Positions 15,296 to 23,526 of a stretch of DNA of 64,000 nucleotides are shown here, in pieces. Below the pieces are notes generated by a model. The model saw nothing but the letters and a program-made list of their open reading frames with translations. It did no database searches and was not told where the DNA came from. How positions within the stretch are numbered: position 1 is the stretch's first letter; the number at the start of each line of letters is the position of its first letter. Source of the DNA: Streptomyces melanogenes (GTDB lineage Bacteria > Actinomycetota > Actinomycetes > Streptomycetales > Streptomycetaceae); NCBI RefSeq assembly GCF_014649795.1, contig NZ_BMTS01000027.1, positions 1-64,000 on the forward strand. The letters are read 5' to 3'. A program made the translations under genes and the position numbers.

Positions 15296-15332
15296 GTCAT
15301 GCCCCCGGCGAGGGAATCGCTGGGGGCATGAC
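15296..15332 (+). promoter_or_regulatory. Hairpin burying the permease ribosome site and start codon
   Basis: GTCATGCCCCCGGCGA (15296-15311) pairs with TCGCTGGGGGCATGAC (15317-15332) over 16 bp with one G-T pair and a 5-nt loop. The 3' arm contains both the GGGGG ribosome site and the ATG of the permease gene (15328). In RNA this would block translation unless melted or opened by a ligand, protein or upstream ribosome. It could also act as terminator for the gene before. Confidence 0.7.
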
Positions 15333-16905
15333 AAGTGACGCGAGTACGAATCCGGACGCCCAAGGGGCTCCGGACGGTCTCGGTCCGGCGGGCGGCGGCG
15401 CGGTGAGCGGGAGCGGGGTCGCCGCGGCGGCCGGCGGCGCGACGTCCGACGAAGAGCGGCTGGCGCAGCTCGGCTACACCCAGGTGCTGGCCCGCCGGAT
15501 GTCCGGCTTCGCCAACTACGCCGTCTCGTTCACCATCATCTCGGTGCTCTCCGGCTGCCTGACGATGTACGCGTTCGGCATGAACACCGGCGGCCCGGCC
15601 CTGATCACCTGGGGCTGGGTCGGGGTGGGCCTGATGACACTGCTGGTCGGCCTGTCGATGGCCGAGATCTGCTCGGCGTACCCGACGTCGGCGGGCCTGT
15701 ATTTCTGGGCGCACCGGCTGGCGCCCGAGCGCAGCGCGGCGGCCTGGGCCTGGTTCACGGGCTGGTTCAACGTGCTCGGCCAGGTCGCGGTGACGGCCGG
15801 GATCGACTTCGGGGCGGCGTCGTTCCTGGGCGCGTACCTGAACCTCCAGTGGGACTTCGAGGTGACGCCCGGGCGGACGATCCTGCTGTTCGCGGCGATC
15901 CTCGTCCTCCACGGCCTCCTGAACACCTTCGGCGTACGGATCGTGGCGATCCTCAACGGCGTGAGCGTGTGGTGGCACGTGCTGGGCGTGGCGGTGATCG
16001 TGGGCGCGCTGACCTTCACACCGGACCACCATCGCTCCACGAGCTTCGTCTTCACCCACTACGTGAACAACACGGGCTGGGGCAGCGGCTTCTACGTGGT
16101 CCTCATCGGCCTCCTGATGGCCCAGTACACCTTCACCGGCTACGACGCCTCCGCGCACATGACGGAGGAGACCCACGACGCCTCGACGGCGGGCCCGCGC
16201 GGGATCGTGCGCGCGATCTGGACATCCTGGATAGCGGGCTTCGTCCTGCTCCTGGGCTTCACGTACGCCATCCAGTCGTACGACGACGAGCTCGGCTCGG
16301 CGACGGGCGCGCCCCCGGCCCAGATCCTCCTGGACGCGCTCGGCGCGACGACGGGCAAGCTCCTCCTGCTGGTGGTGATCGGAGCCCAACTGTTCTGCGG
16401 AATGGCCTCGGTGACGGCCAACTCCCGTATGATCTACGCCTTTTCGCGCGACGGCGCGCTCCCGTTCTCACGCGTCTGGCACACGGTGAGCCCCCGCACC
16501 CGCACCCCGGTGGCGGCGGTCTGGCTGGCGACGGCGGGCGCGCTGGCGCTGGGCCTGCCGTACCTGATCAATGTGACGGCGTACGCGGCGGTGACGTCGA
16601 TAGCGGTGATCGGCTTGTACATCGCGTACGTGATCCCGACGCTGCTGCGCCTGCTGCGGGGCGAGTCGTTCGAACGCGGCCCCTGGCACCTGGGCCGCTG
16701 GTCCCGCCCGATCGGCGTGGCGGCGGTGGCCTGGGTGGCGTTGATCACGGTCCTGTTCATGCTGCCCCAGCTCTCCCCGGTGACCTGGGAGAACTTCAAC
16801 TACGCCCCGGTCGCGGTCCTGGTGGTCCTGGGCTTCGCGGCGGTGTGGTGGACGGTCTCGGCCCGCCACTGGTTCCTCCGCCCCCCGTCCACCCCACCCC
16901 GATGA
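15328..16905 (+). CDS. APC-family amino-acid permease
   Basis: 525 aa. A flexible Gly/Ala-rich N-terminus (~45 aa) precedes EERLAQLGYTQVLARRMSGFANYAVSFTIIS, the usual entry into helix 1 of the amino-acid/choline transporter subfamily of APC permeases. About twelve hydrophobic helices follow, with SMAEICSAYPTSAGLYFWAHRLAP (helix 2-3) and YTFTGYDASAHMTEET (helix 6-7) strongly conserved in the GABA/amino-acid permease group. The substrate cannot be assigned. It stands alone, with its start inside a stable hairpin and a terminator after it. Confidence 0.9.
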   Translation: MTSDASTNPDAQGAPDGLGPAGGGAVSGSGVAAAAGGATSDEERLAQLGYTQVLARRMSGFANYAVSFTIISVLSGCLTMYAFGMNTGGPALITWGWVGVGLMTLLVGLSMAEICSAYPTSAGLYFWAHRLAPERSAAAWAWFTGWFNVLGQVAVTAGIDFGAASFLGAYLNLQWDFEVTPGRTILLFAAILVLHGLLNTFGVRIVAILNGVSVWWHVLGVAVIVGALTFTPDHHRSTSFVFTHYVNNTGWGSGFYVVLIGLLMAQYTFTGYDASAHMTEETHDASTAGPRGIVRAIWTSWIAGFVLLLGFTYAIQSYDDELGSATGAPPAQILLDALGATTGKLLLLVVIGAQLFCGMASVTANSRMIYAFSRDGALPFSRVWHTVSPRTRTPVAAVWLATAGALALGLPYLINVTAYAAVTSIAVIGLYIAYVIPTLLRLLRGESFERGPWHLGRWSRPIGVAAVAWVALITVLFMLPQLSPVTWENFNYAPVAVLVVLGFAAVWWTVSARHWFLRPPSTPPR

Positions 16906-16947
16906 CCTGCGCATCCACGCCCCACTGACCGCCGAACGGGCCCCACC

Positions 16948-16984
16948 GGGCCCGGAAGCCGATACCCGATCGGCTGCCGGGCCC
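16948..16984 (+). terminator. Terminator after the permease
   Basis: GGGCCCGG-A-AGCCGAT, loop of 5, ATCGGCT-G-CCGGGCCC: 15 base pairs with one internal mismatch, lying between the permease stop and tRNA-Lys. Confidence 0.8.
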
Positions 16985-17018
16985 CGTCGGGCTATGCTGC
17001 GGGGGTGCGGTATGCCAA

Positions 17019-17091
17019 GGGCCATTAGCTCAATTGGCAGAGCAGCGGACTTTTAATCCGTTGGTTGTCGGTTCGAGTCCGACATGGCCTA
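17019..17091 (+). tRNA. tRNA-Lys (anticodon TTT)
   Basis: 73-nt cloverleaf: acceptor GGGCCAT pairing with ATGGCCT (G1-T72 wobble), D arm TAGCTCAATTGGCAGAGCA, anticodon stem GCGGA/TCCGT around loop CTTTTAA giving anticodon TTT, T arm GTCGGTTCGAGTCCGAC. No CCA is encoded. The 3' half is the insertion site of the 27-kb element to the right, whose other end repeats the last 46 bp. Confidence 0.96.
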
Positions 17092-17095
17092 CCGG
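17050..17095 (+). repeat. attL: 46-bp attachment repeat within tRNA-Lys
   Basis: Runs from the anticodon loop through the T arm to four bases after the tRNA. Identical to 44230-44275; the bases on either side differ. Insertion leaves an intact tRNA at this end. Confidence 0.93.
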
Positions 17096-17130
17096 GTGCA
17101 GGCAGGGGAAAACCCCTCTGACCTGCGGCG

Positions 17131-17166
17131 GAGCGCCCCAGCCGGGAATTACTGGCTGGGGCGCTC
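17131..17166 (+). terminator. Element-borne terminator for tRNA-Lys
   Basis: A 13-bp perfect stem GAGCGCCCCAGCC / GGCTGGGGCGCTC with a 10-nt loop, 40 nt after the tRNA. The host's own tRNA terminator, displaced to 44313-44345, has the same layout and is also preceded by CTCTGACCTGCG. Confidence 0.8.
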
Positions 17167-17186
17167 GGTCGTTTCGGGGTCCGTGC

Positions 17187-17212
17187 GTGAGCGATGCGTG
17201 AGCGGATGCGCC
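17187..17212 (+). repeat. 26-bp arm-type repeat, left copy
   Basis: GTGAGCGATGC followed by GTGAGCGGATGCGCC; the same 26 bp recurs at 44096-44121 near the other end, in the same orientation. Each copy is itself a tandem pair of an 11-12-bp unit. In the excised circle the copies would flank attP about 100 bp away on each side, as arm-type integrase or Xis sites do. Confidence 0.75.
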
Positions 17213-17224
17213 GTCAGGGCCTGG

Positions 17225-18739
17225 TCAGGAGGCGGACGGGCGGGCACGAGGTATCAGCTTCGCCGCCGCTTCGGCCGCAGCCTGGTCGATCTCGGGGAGC
17301 AGGCTCGTGTACGTGTCCGAGGTCAGCGTGATCGTGGAGTGCCGCAGCGTCTCCTTGATCGTGTGGAGGTCGCCACCGCCCCCGTGCGTGAGCGTCGCGG
17401 CGACGTGCCGGAGGTCCCGGAGGGTGATCGGCGGCAGGTCGGTGGTGGCGAGGATCCGGCGGAAAGTCGCGGAGGCCGTCTCGGGGTGGAGCCACGAGCC
17501 GTCTTCCTGCGTGAAGACCTTGCCGGTCGCCTTCCAGGCGTCGCCCCACTTCTCGTGCTCCGCGTTCTGGCGTTCTCGGTGCGCCCGCAGTACGGCAACG
17601 TTCAGGCTGTCGAGCGCGATGGTGCTCGCGCTGCCGTCCGTCTTGGGCGCCGATTCGTACGGGTCCCAGCCGTCGACGACCAGCTCCTTGGCCGGGGTGA
17701 TCTGACCGGCGTCGAGGTCGACGTCCGTCCACTCCTGGCCGACGCCCTCGCCGCGCCGCAGCCCGCGAGAGCCCATGAGGTGGAAGAGGGGGTACAGGCG
17801 GTCGCCCTCGGCGGCGTCGAGGAAGACGCCGAACTGGGCCGGGGTCCACACCATGACGGCGGAGGGCTTCTCGCCGGTCGCTCGCCAGCGCGCCACCCGC
17901 TCATCGGTCCACAGGAGAGGCTTGGGCCGCTTGCCCGACTCCAGCTCGACGTGGGAGGCCGGGTTGAAGGTGATGTACTGTCGACTGATCGCGGCGTTGA
18001 GGGCCGCCCGCAGGGTGCGGCGGATGCTCTGGCGGGTCGCTGGGCCGGTCTGCCTGCGGAAAGGTTTCATCTCCGCGAGCGCGGCCCGCTCCCTTACCAG
18101 TCGCTCGCGCTCGGCCGCGACCGGACGTCCCGGCTTGCTCGGCTTGCACCGGGCGATCTGCGCGACCCGGGCCGCGTTCTCGGACGCGATCGCTTCGTTC
18201 TCGTCGGCGATCGCGTCGAACATCTCCACCAGGTGGCCGACGTTCAGCCGGTCCAGACGGACGTGGCCGATTCGGGGCTTGAGGTGGACGCGGATGTGCG
18301 AGGCGTACCCATTGACGGTGGTCTTGCGGCTCTTCTTGCCGGCGAGCCAGATGTCCAGCCACTCGCCGACGGTCATCTTGCCGACGAGGTTCTGCCCGGC
18401 GCGCAGCCTGCGCCGGGTCTCCTCGATATCGGGGAGCGGGGCCTTCTCCTCGACCACCTGCTCCAGCAGGGCGACGATCCGCGCGAGGTCCTCGGGCTCG
18501 TCCGCGTCGGCGAGCGCCAGGAGGGCGCGTATGTGGTCGAGGTCGGCCTGGGCGGCCTTCGAGGTCTCGTAGCCGCCGCGACTGAAGGACCGGCGTGTGC
18601 CGTCTTCGCGGGGCGGGAGCTCCTGGCGTACGGAATAGGTGCCGTGCTTGCGCCCGGAGAGCTTGGGGCAGCTCTTGCCGAGCGGTCTGCCTGTCTTGGG
18701 GTCGCGACAGGAGCAGCGGCGGTAGGTGGAGCCCTTCAA
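17225..18739 (-). CDS. int: Tyrosine recombinase (site-specific integrase)
   Basis: 504 aa. A Cys-rich N-terminal segment (RRCSCRDPKTGRPLGKSCP) is typical of actinobacterial integrases. A SAM-like core-binding domain follows at ~120-290 (MTVGEWLDIWLAGKKSRKTTVNGYASHIRVHLKPRIGHVRLDRL), then the catalytic domain at ~310-480. Catalytic residues seen: Arg in HLMGSRGLRRGEG, the RDLRH box with the second Arg, His in LRHSTITLTSDTY and the Tyr nucleophile in that segment. The usual first His of HxxR is Arg here (LRDLRH). The TTG start overlaps the XRE stop as TTGA, so integrase is translated behind the repressor gene. It lies next to attL and should act on the tRNA-Lys site. Confidence 0.93.
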   Translation of the reverse strand: MKGSTYRRCSCRDPKTGRPLGKSCPKLSGRKHGTYSVRQELPPREDGTRRSFSRGGYETSKAAQADLDHIRALLALADADEPEDLARIVALLEQVVEEKAPLPDIEETRRRLRAGQNLVGKMTVGEWLDIWLAGKKSRKTTVNGYASHIRVHLKPRIGHVRLDRLNVGHLVEMFDAIADENEAIASENAARVAQIARCKPSKPGRPVAAERERLVRERAALAEMKPFRRQTGPATRQSIRRTLRAALNAAISRQYITFNPASHVELESGKRPKPLLWTDERVARWRATGEKPSAVMVWTPAQFGVFLDAAEGDRLYPLFHLMGSRGLRRGEGVGQEWTDVDLDAGQITPAKELVVDGWDPYESAPKTDGSASTIALDSLNVAVLRAHRERQNAEHEKWGDAWKATGKVFTQEDGSWLHPETASATFRRILATTDLPPITLRDLRHVAATLTHGGGGDLHTIKETLRHSTITLTSDTYTSLLPEIDQAAAEAAAKLIPRARPSAS

Positions 18740-19452
18740 ATGTCCTCTTTCTCAGGGTGCTTGGGGGGTGGAGCCTGGCCAGGTGGGTCGACGTCCGAGA
18801 GTTCGACGGGGAGCCGGGGCGGTGTACCGCCGTCCTCGCGGATGGTGATGCGGAGTTGGCGGAGCCGGTACTTGGCCAGGACGGCTAGCTCGTCGTAGTC
18901 GGCCTGGGCGCGCTGGGCCTCGTCGCGTTTAGCGGTGGTGGTGGCGGTCTCCGCGTTCCAGCGTTCGCGCCGTGCGCCTTCCAGGGCCGCGAGGGCTGCC
19001 TGTTGGTCACTGGCGTGGGCGTGGAAGCGGCGGAGCATGGAGTCCCTGATGCCCAAGCCCTCCGCCTCGCCGCTGAACCAGTGGATCGCCGTCCAGGGCG
19101 ACACCGGTTCCTCGAAGGGGAGTCGGTGGACCTGCTCGACATACCCGATGGGGTAGAGCAGGCAGATCGGAGGCGTGCGCAGGGCCTCGGCCAGGACCAT
19201 GATCTCCACGAGGGGAATCACGGCGCGGCGGCCGGACTCCATGTTGGCGATGACGTTGCGGGGGATCGGGTAGCCGATCTCCTCGCACTTGTCGGCCAGG
19301 TCCTGGGCGCTCATCCGCAGCGCCTTCCGGCGGCGCCGGATCTCGGCCGCCACGGTCGCCTGGACGTGGTCGGCCCACTTCGGGCCGTAGACCTCATCCT
19401 CGTATTCGTCGTCTTCGTCATGGAACCCATCATCGAAATCGGGTTGTGTCAT
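18736..19452 (-). CDS. XRE-family regulator upstream of the integrase
   Basis: 238 aa starting MTQPDFDDGFHDEDDEYED after the divergent promoter gap. Residues ~35-100 form a helix-turn-helix (AAEIRRRRKALRMSAQDLADKC, then PIPRNVIANMESGRRAVIPLVEIMVLAEAL). The C-terminal part is a coiled coil (AALAALEGARRERWNAETATTTAKRDEAQRAQADYDELAVL). This layout is common to regulators next to integrases in Streptomyces integrative elements, where they are thought to control integration and transfer genes. The stop overlaps the integrase start. Confidence 0.88.
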   Translation of the reverse strand: MTQPDFDDGFHDEDDEYEDEVYGPKWADHVQATVAAEIRRRRKALRMSAQDLADKCEEIGYPIPRNVIANMESGRRAVIPLVEIMVLAEALRTPPICLLYPIGYVEQVHRLPFEEPVSPWTAIHWFSGEAEGLGIRDSMLRRFHAHASDQQAALAALEGARRERWNAETATTTAKRDEAQRAQADYDELAVLAKYRLRQLRITIREDGGTPPRLPVELSDVDPPGQAPPPKHPEKEDI

Positions 19453-19501
19453 GCCAACACAGTAGCTCTGGGCACAGTTGTTTTCATGCCGGGAGCCGGA
19501 C
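19453..19501. promoter_or_regulatory. Divergent promoter between repressor/int and xis/transfer genes
   Basis: Only 49 bp separate the two starts, so any bound repressor would affect both directions. The region contains CTGGGCACAG near the middle, an imperfect dyad that could be the XRE operator. Confidence 0.35.
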
Positions 19502-19777
19502 GTGATCGCCGCGTTCGCCGAGGGCTCAGTCGTGGATGGAGTGCGTGTGCGCGAGGACGAGATCGCCGGCCGGTCGAAGGGGATGAGTCGGGAGGAACTG
19601 CTGGCCCTGCCCGCTGCGGTTGACCTGGAGACCGGCAACCGGGCCCTGGGGCTGGGGCGGAGCAAGGGGTACGACATGGCCAAGTGCGGCCAGTACCCGT
19701 GCAGGGTGCTGCGGCTGGGTAACGCCTACCGGGTGGTGACCGCCGACCTGCTGAACCTGCTGGGTCTGGCCGCATGA
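19502..19777 (+). CDS. Xis-like helix-turn-helix protein
   Basis: 91 aa from the GTG at 19502 (an internal ATG at 19583 gives 65 aa). The conserved core is SREELLALPAAVDLETGNRALGLGRSKGYDMAKCGQYPCRVLRLGNAYRVVTADLLNLLG, a winged helix-turn-helix of the excisionase/MerR type: a strand, two helices with GRSKGYDMAK as recognition helix, and a beta wing. Such proteins direct excision by tyrosine integrases in actinobacterial elements. It is divergent from the repressor/integrase pair. Confidence 0.75.
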   Translation: MIAAFAEGSVVDGVRVREDEIAGRSKGMSREELLALPAAVDLETGNRALGLGRSKGYDMAKCGQYPCRVLRLGNAYRVVTADLLNLLGLAA

Positions 19778-20022
19778 ACGCGCGGCCCCGTAGCAGACGC
19801 TTCTGCGCTGAGCTGACACAGAAGCGCTGGACTGCGGCGGGGCGTGGACGTACGGTTCGTGGTCCCTCGTCGGGGCCGACGGCCTGCGAAGAGGGGGGAG
19901 GCCCCCGGCGGTGCGACGCCGGAGGCCCCGTCAGCTCCCCTGTACGGACTGAAATTCACCAACCCGACGGCAGGCACGCCCACATGCGCGCTTACGCCTG
20001 CCGCCAGACGAGGAGCCGCCTG

Positions 20023-21342
20023 GTGCAACCCACTGACCCCATGCCCCATTCCACCCCCGCCTCCACTCCGGCCCTCTGGCCGCCGGTCGCGGCCCCGGGC
20101 AAGCCCGGCGACCACATACCCGACACCGGCATCGACACCGACACCGATCCCGATCCGGCCGCCGGTGACGTCGCGCCGGGCCCGGCGGGCCCTCCGCCGG
20201 ACGATGTGGTGCCGGGCCCGGATCCGGACCCGACAGACGGCTCGGAGCTGCTGGATGAGCTGCGCGCGCAGATCGCCCGGTTCGTGATCCTGCCCTCCCA
20301 GGAGGCTTTGGACGCGGTGACGCTGTGGGTAGCGGCCACCCATCTGCAGCCCGCCTGGCAGCATGCCCCGCGCCTGGCAGTGGTGGGGCCTGCGAAGCGG
20401 TGCGGCAAGTCGCGCCTGCTGGACGTGCTGACCGAGACGGTCCACGAGCCGATGCTGACCATCAACACCACCCCGGCGGCGATCTTCCGCTCGATCGCCG
20501 AGGAGAACCCGCCGACGCTGCTGGTGGACGAGGCGGACACCATCTTCGGCACCCCGAAGGCGGCGGAGAAGAACGAGGAGATGCGCGGCCTGCTCAACGC
20601 CGGGCACCAGCGGGGCCGGTACGTCACCCGGGTCGTCGGCAACGACCACACCCCGCACCGCTTCGCGACCTTCGCCATGGCGGCCATCGCGGGGATCGGC
20701 GACCTGCCCGACACCGTCATGGATCGGGCGGTCGTCATCCGCATGCGCCGTCGCGCCGAGGGGGAGAGCGTCAAGCCGTTCCGCTCTCGCCGTGACACCC
20801 CAGCCCTGCACGCTCTGCGTGACCGGATCGCTGGATGGGCCGGGCCGCTGCTGGACCAAGCGGCGGACCTGGAACCGAAGATGCCGGTCGAAGACCGTGC
20901 CGCCGACACCTGGGAACCTCTGGTGATCGTCGCTGACCTGGCCGCTGGCGCATGGCCCCGCCGTGCCCGTATGGCCTGTGCGCAGATGGTCGATGCCGAG
21001 GTCGAGGCCGAGCAGGAGCACGCCAGCGGAGCGCGGATCCTCGCTGACATCCGGCGGGTTTTCGTCGCCCGGCACGAGGTCGACAGCATCACCACCGAGG
21101 ACCTGCTGCACGAGCTGTGCAAGGACCTGGAGAGCCCCTGGAGGAAGCGGGGTCGTGACGGGCTGACTGCCCGGCATCTGTCGGACATGCTGCGCGAGTT
21201 CGGCATCAAATCCGCCAACGTCCGTACCGCCGACGGAACCCAGCTCAAGGGCTACACGCGCAACAAGTTCCTGGACGCATGGCGGCGCTACTGCCCCACC
21301 GTCCACCCCATCGACGCCGCCCCCGCCCTCGGCAAGGGCTGA
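20023..21342 (+). CDS. DUF3631-type P-loop ATPase
   Basis: I take the GTG at 20023, which has GAGGAG 7 nt upstream; this gives 439 aa. A Pro/Asp-rich N-terminus (~70 aa) precedes the ATPase core with Walker A RLAVVGPAKRCGKSRLLDVL, Walker B PTLLVDEADTIFG and a sensor-like segment RFATFAMAAIAGIGDLPDTVMDRAVVIRMRRR. The C-terminal ~100 residues (DIRRVFVARHEVDSITTEDLLHELC, DGLTARHLSDMLREFGIKSANVRT) match DUF3631. Members occur in mobile elements and may act as helicase-like replication factors; their role is unproven. The leader 19778-20022 has an 11-bp hairpin at 19900-19927. Confidence 0.85.
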   Translation: MQPTDPMPHSTPASTPALWPPVAAPGKPGDHIPDTGIDTDTDPDPAAGDVAPGPAGPPPDDVVPGPDPDPTDGSELLDELRAQIARFVILPSQEALDAVTLWVAATHLQPAWQHAPRLAVVGPAKRCGKSRLLDVLTETVHEPMLTINTTPAAIFRSIAEENPPTLLVDEADTIFGTPKAAEKNEEMRGLLNAGHQRGRYVTRVVGNDHTPHRFATFAMAAIAGIGDLPDTVMDRAVVIRMRRRAEGESVKPFRSRRDTPALHALRDRIAGWAGPLLDQAADLEPKMPVEDRAADTWEPLVIVADLAAGAWPRRARMACAQMVDAEVEAEQEHASGARILADIRRVFVARHEVDSITTEDLLHELCKDLESPWRKRGRDGLTARHLSDMLREFGIKSANVRTADGTQLKGYTRNKFLDAWRRYCPTVHPIDAAPALGKG

Positions 21343-21360
21343 GTCCCCCGGCACCCCCGG

Positions 21361-21732
21361 TTGCCGTCCTTGCCGTCCCCGCCGTGATCTCGCAGGTCAA
21401 CCGGTATACGGCCAAGACGGCAGCCGGGGCCAAGACGGCAACGCGTCACAACCGGGGGCGCTGCCAGCCAGAACGCCGCCCGCACCCGTCTTGTGCCGTC
21501 CTACGCGTCCCTGCCGTATCACTGCAGGTCACAGCCCTTTAGTCGGGACGGATGGCGCAACGCCATCGTCCCGGCCGGACAGGGGCACACCGCAACCGGG
21601 AGGTGTGGGCACGACGGACGGCCGGGATCAGCCGCTCACAGGCAGGCCGAGGACGCTGGCAGCGCCCGCTGGGACGGCACCACGACCGCTGCCGTAACCG
21701 CTCTGACCTGCGATGCAACGGCCAAGACGGCA
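21361..21732. repeat. 13-bp repeat cluster between DUF3631 and DUF2637 genes
   Basis: GGCCAAGACGGCA occurs perfectly three times (21410-21422, 21428-21440, 21720-21732). Degenerate inverted forms (TTGCCGTCCTTGCCGTC at 21361-21377, GTCTTGTGCCGTC near 21488) lie among them. The 512-nt gap 21343-21854 shows no convincing gene. The array could be iterons of a replication origin or clt/partition-type protein sites. Confidence 0.7.
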
Positions 21733-21854
21733 AATACGCACCATGCCACTACCCCTGGAGATTCCCGCTTGACCTTCCAAACCCTGCCCCTGCATCTGCT
21801 CCTGCCCCGCACTGCGGTCCGCCAGGCGCTCGGCCCGGAGACGGGCGGGCGGCG

Positions 21855-22616
21855 ATGACGAAGCAGGCAGCTGAGCGGTACGCGCTTGCGGCGGCGGGTA
21901 CCGTCATCGTGGCCCTGACCGCCGGAGCGTTCTGGCTCTCGTACGCGCACCTGGCTGAGGTAGCCGGCCGACACGGGCTGAACGCCTCCCCGCCCCGCCG
22001 ATGGGCCTGGCCTGCCACCTTGGACGCGTTCATCGTCGCGGGGGAGCTGCTGATGCTCCGCGCGGGCCTGCGCCAGGTCACCGACCGATGGGCCATCGCC
22101 GCGACCGCTACCGGGTCGGTCGGGTCCATCGCGCTCAACGTCGCCGGGGTCAGCGGCACCGACAGCGCCAGTACGGTCCCGCTGCTCGACTATGTGGTCG
22201 CTGCCATCCCGCCGACCGCCGCGCTGCTGGCCTTCGGCGTCCTGATGCGCCAGATCCACCAGCTCGTCGACCAGCCCACCGGCCACCCGGACCCCACTTC
22301 CGCCCAGCCCCCGGTCGCCGTGTCCACCCGGCCCGCCGACCTACCGGCCGTCGCAGGCGACCGGCCGATGGCGTCACCGTCCCGGGCTGCGCAGGGCAAG
22401 CCGCGCGGTGGCCGCCCCGCGAGCGCCACCATCGAGGAGCTCGTGGAGATCGGCCGGATCGCCGTCGCCGAGCAGGGAAAGCTCACCCGGGCCGTGGTCA
22501 GCGAGGCGATACGGGACAAGGGGCTCACCGCCAGCGGCGCACGGCTGACCGAGGTGATGAACATCCTCAGGTCCGGGTTCCAGCCCAACACCGCAACCGG
22601 CCCGGACAGCAGCTGA
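21855..22616 (+). CDS. DUF2637 membrane protein of the transfer region
   Basis: 253 aa from ATG. Four hydrophobic helices occupy ~1-135: AAAGTVIVALTAGAFWLSYAHLAEVAGRHG, AWPATLDAFIVAGELLMLRAGL, AIAATATGSVGSIALNVAGV and YVVAAIPPTAALLAFGVLM. This matches DUF2637, common in Streptomyces plasmids and integrative elements next to transfer genes. After a Pro-rich linker there is a C-terminal helix-turn-helix-like segment (ASATIEELVEIGRIAVAEQGKLTRAVVSEAIRDKG), suggesting it can bind DNA at the membrane. Role in transfer is inferred from context. Confidence 0.8.
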   Translation: MTKQAAERYALAAAGTVIVALTAGAFWLSYAHLAEVAGRHGLNASPPRRWAWPATLDAFIVAGELLMLRAGLRQVTDRWAIAATATGSVGSIALNVAGVSGTDSASTVPLLDYVVAAIPPTAALLAFGVLMRQIHQLVDQPTGHPDPTSAQPPVAVSTRPADLPAVAGDRPMASPSRAAQGKPRGGRPASATIEELVEIGRIAVAEQGKLTRAVVSEAIRDKGLTASGARLTEVMNILRSGFQPNTATGPDSS

Positions 22617-22630
22617 CCTCCTGGCGCAGT

Positions 22631-22709
22631 GGGTGACCGGAACCCTTCCGGTCACCCGCCACACCGGTCACCGCCGCCGTCCGCCGTTCGCTTGTCCACA
22701 CCTGTGGAC
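22631..22709. other. Candidate oriT upstream of mobC
   Basis: Two inverted repeats lie in the 172-nt gap before mobC: GGGTGACCGGAA-CCC-TTCCGGTCACCC (22631-22657, perfect 12 bp) and GTCCACA-CC-TGTGGAC (22694-22709, perfect 7 bp). Origins recognised by MobC/relaxase pairs usually lie right here and contain such dyads beside the nick site. The nick position cannot be given. Confidence 0.55.
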
Positions 22710-22788
22710 CAGGCGGTGGACATTCGTCCTTCGCTGGCTTTCCCCACCCGTCCGCCCGCCTTTCCTGCCCTGTTCCGGAGAACCGCCC

Positions 22789-23526
22789 GTGACGCACGAC
22801 CCGCACCACCCCGAGGCCAGCGCCGCCGAGCAGCTGCCGCTGACGAAGTCGCAGACACTGAGGCAGCGTTGGCGGCGGGCGTTCGGACGGGGTGCCCCTG
22901 GCGGAGCCAGTAGTACCCCGAGTCCGACTCAGGGCCGGTCTTCGGGGATCTCCGCCCCGGGGGTGGCGGAGACGGCCCAGCGCCAGGGGGCGCCGGACCA
23001 TCAGGTCGAGGCCGAGGGCGGCCCTGACCCGGACGAACTTCACACCGTCCAGCAGCAGATACTCCGCCCCGCCCCCGCCAGCATGGCGACGGCCGGCGAG
23101 CGAACTGTGCAGGGCGTCCAGCCGACGATCCGTCGTTTCACCGGCACCAAACGGATCGTCCGGGTCGGCCCGCTGCGGTTCACCGGCGACGAGCACGCCG
23201 TCCTCCAGGAGGCTGCCGCCGAGCACGGCTACAAGGGCGAATCCGGCTTCGCCGCCGACATCGTCCTCGCCTTCATCGCCGGTCGGTTCACCGCGAACCT
23301 GCCGCTGTCCGAGGACCGCCGTCGCACCCACATGTTCCGCGCCCAGGTGCTGCGCGAGCTCAACCGCATCGGCGTCAACATCAACCAGATCGCCCGCGCC
23401 CTCAACAGCGACCTCACCCCGCCCGACCTGCGCGACCGACTCGACGAACTCCAGGGCCTGCTGACCCTGATTGCAGAGGCCCTGCGTCAGCCCACCGAAC
23501 CGGACGAAGAGGAGGCCGCCGCGTGA
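22789..23526 (+). CDS. mobC: MobC-like relaxosome accessory protein
   Basis: 245 aa from the GTG at 22789 (GGAG 8 nt before it). The first ~110 residues are variable. The conserved part is VRVGPLRFTGDEHAVLQEAAAEHGYKGESGFAADIVL, a ribbon-helix-helix-like DNA-binding region, then HMFRAQVLRELNRIGVNINQIARALNSD, the signature of plasmid MobC proteins. It would bind oriT and load the relaxase. Its stop overlaps the relaxase start by GTGA. Confidence 0.88.
   Translation: MTHDPHHPEASAAEQLPLTKSQTLRQRWRRAFGRGAPGGASSTPSPTQGRSSGISAPGVAETAQRQGAPDHQVEAEGGPDPDELHTVQQQILRPAPASMATAGERTVQGVQPTIRRFTGTKRIVRVGPLRFTGDEHAVLQEAAAEHGYKGESGFAADIVLAFIAGRFTANLPLSEDRRRTHMFRAQVLRELNRIGVNINQIARALNSDLTPPDLRDRLDELQGLLTLIAEALRQPTEPDEEEAAA

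Noticed and set aside
21493..21858. 121-aa plus-strand frame in the repeat-bearing gap
   Set aside because: No ribosome site, irregular codon use and overlap with the repeats; not protein-like.
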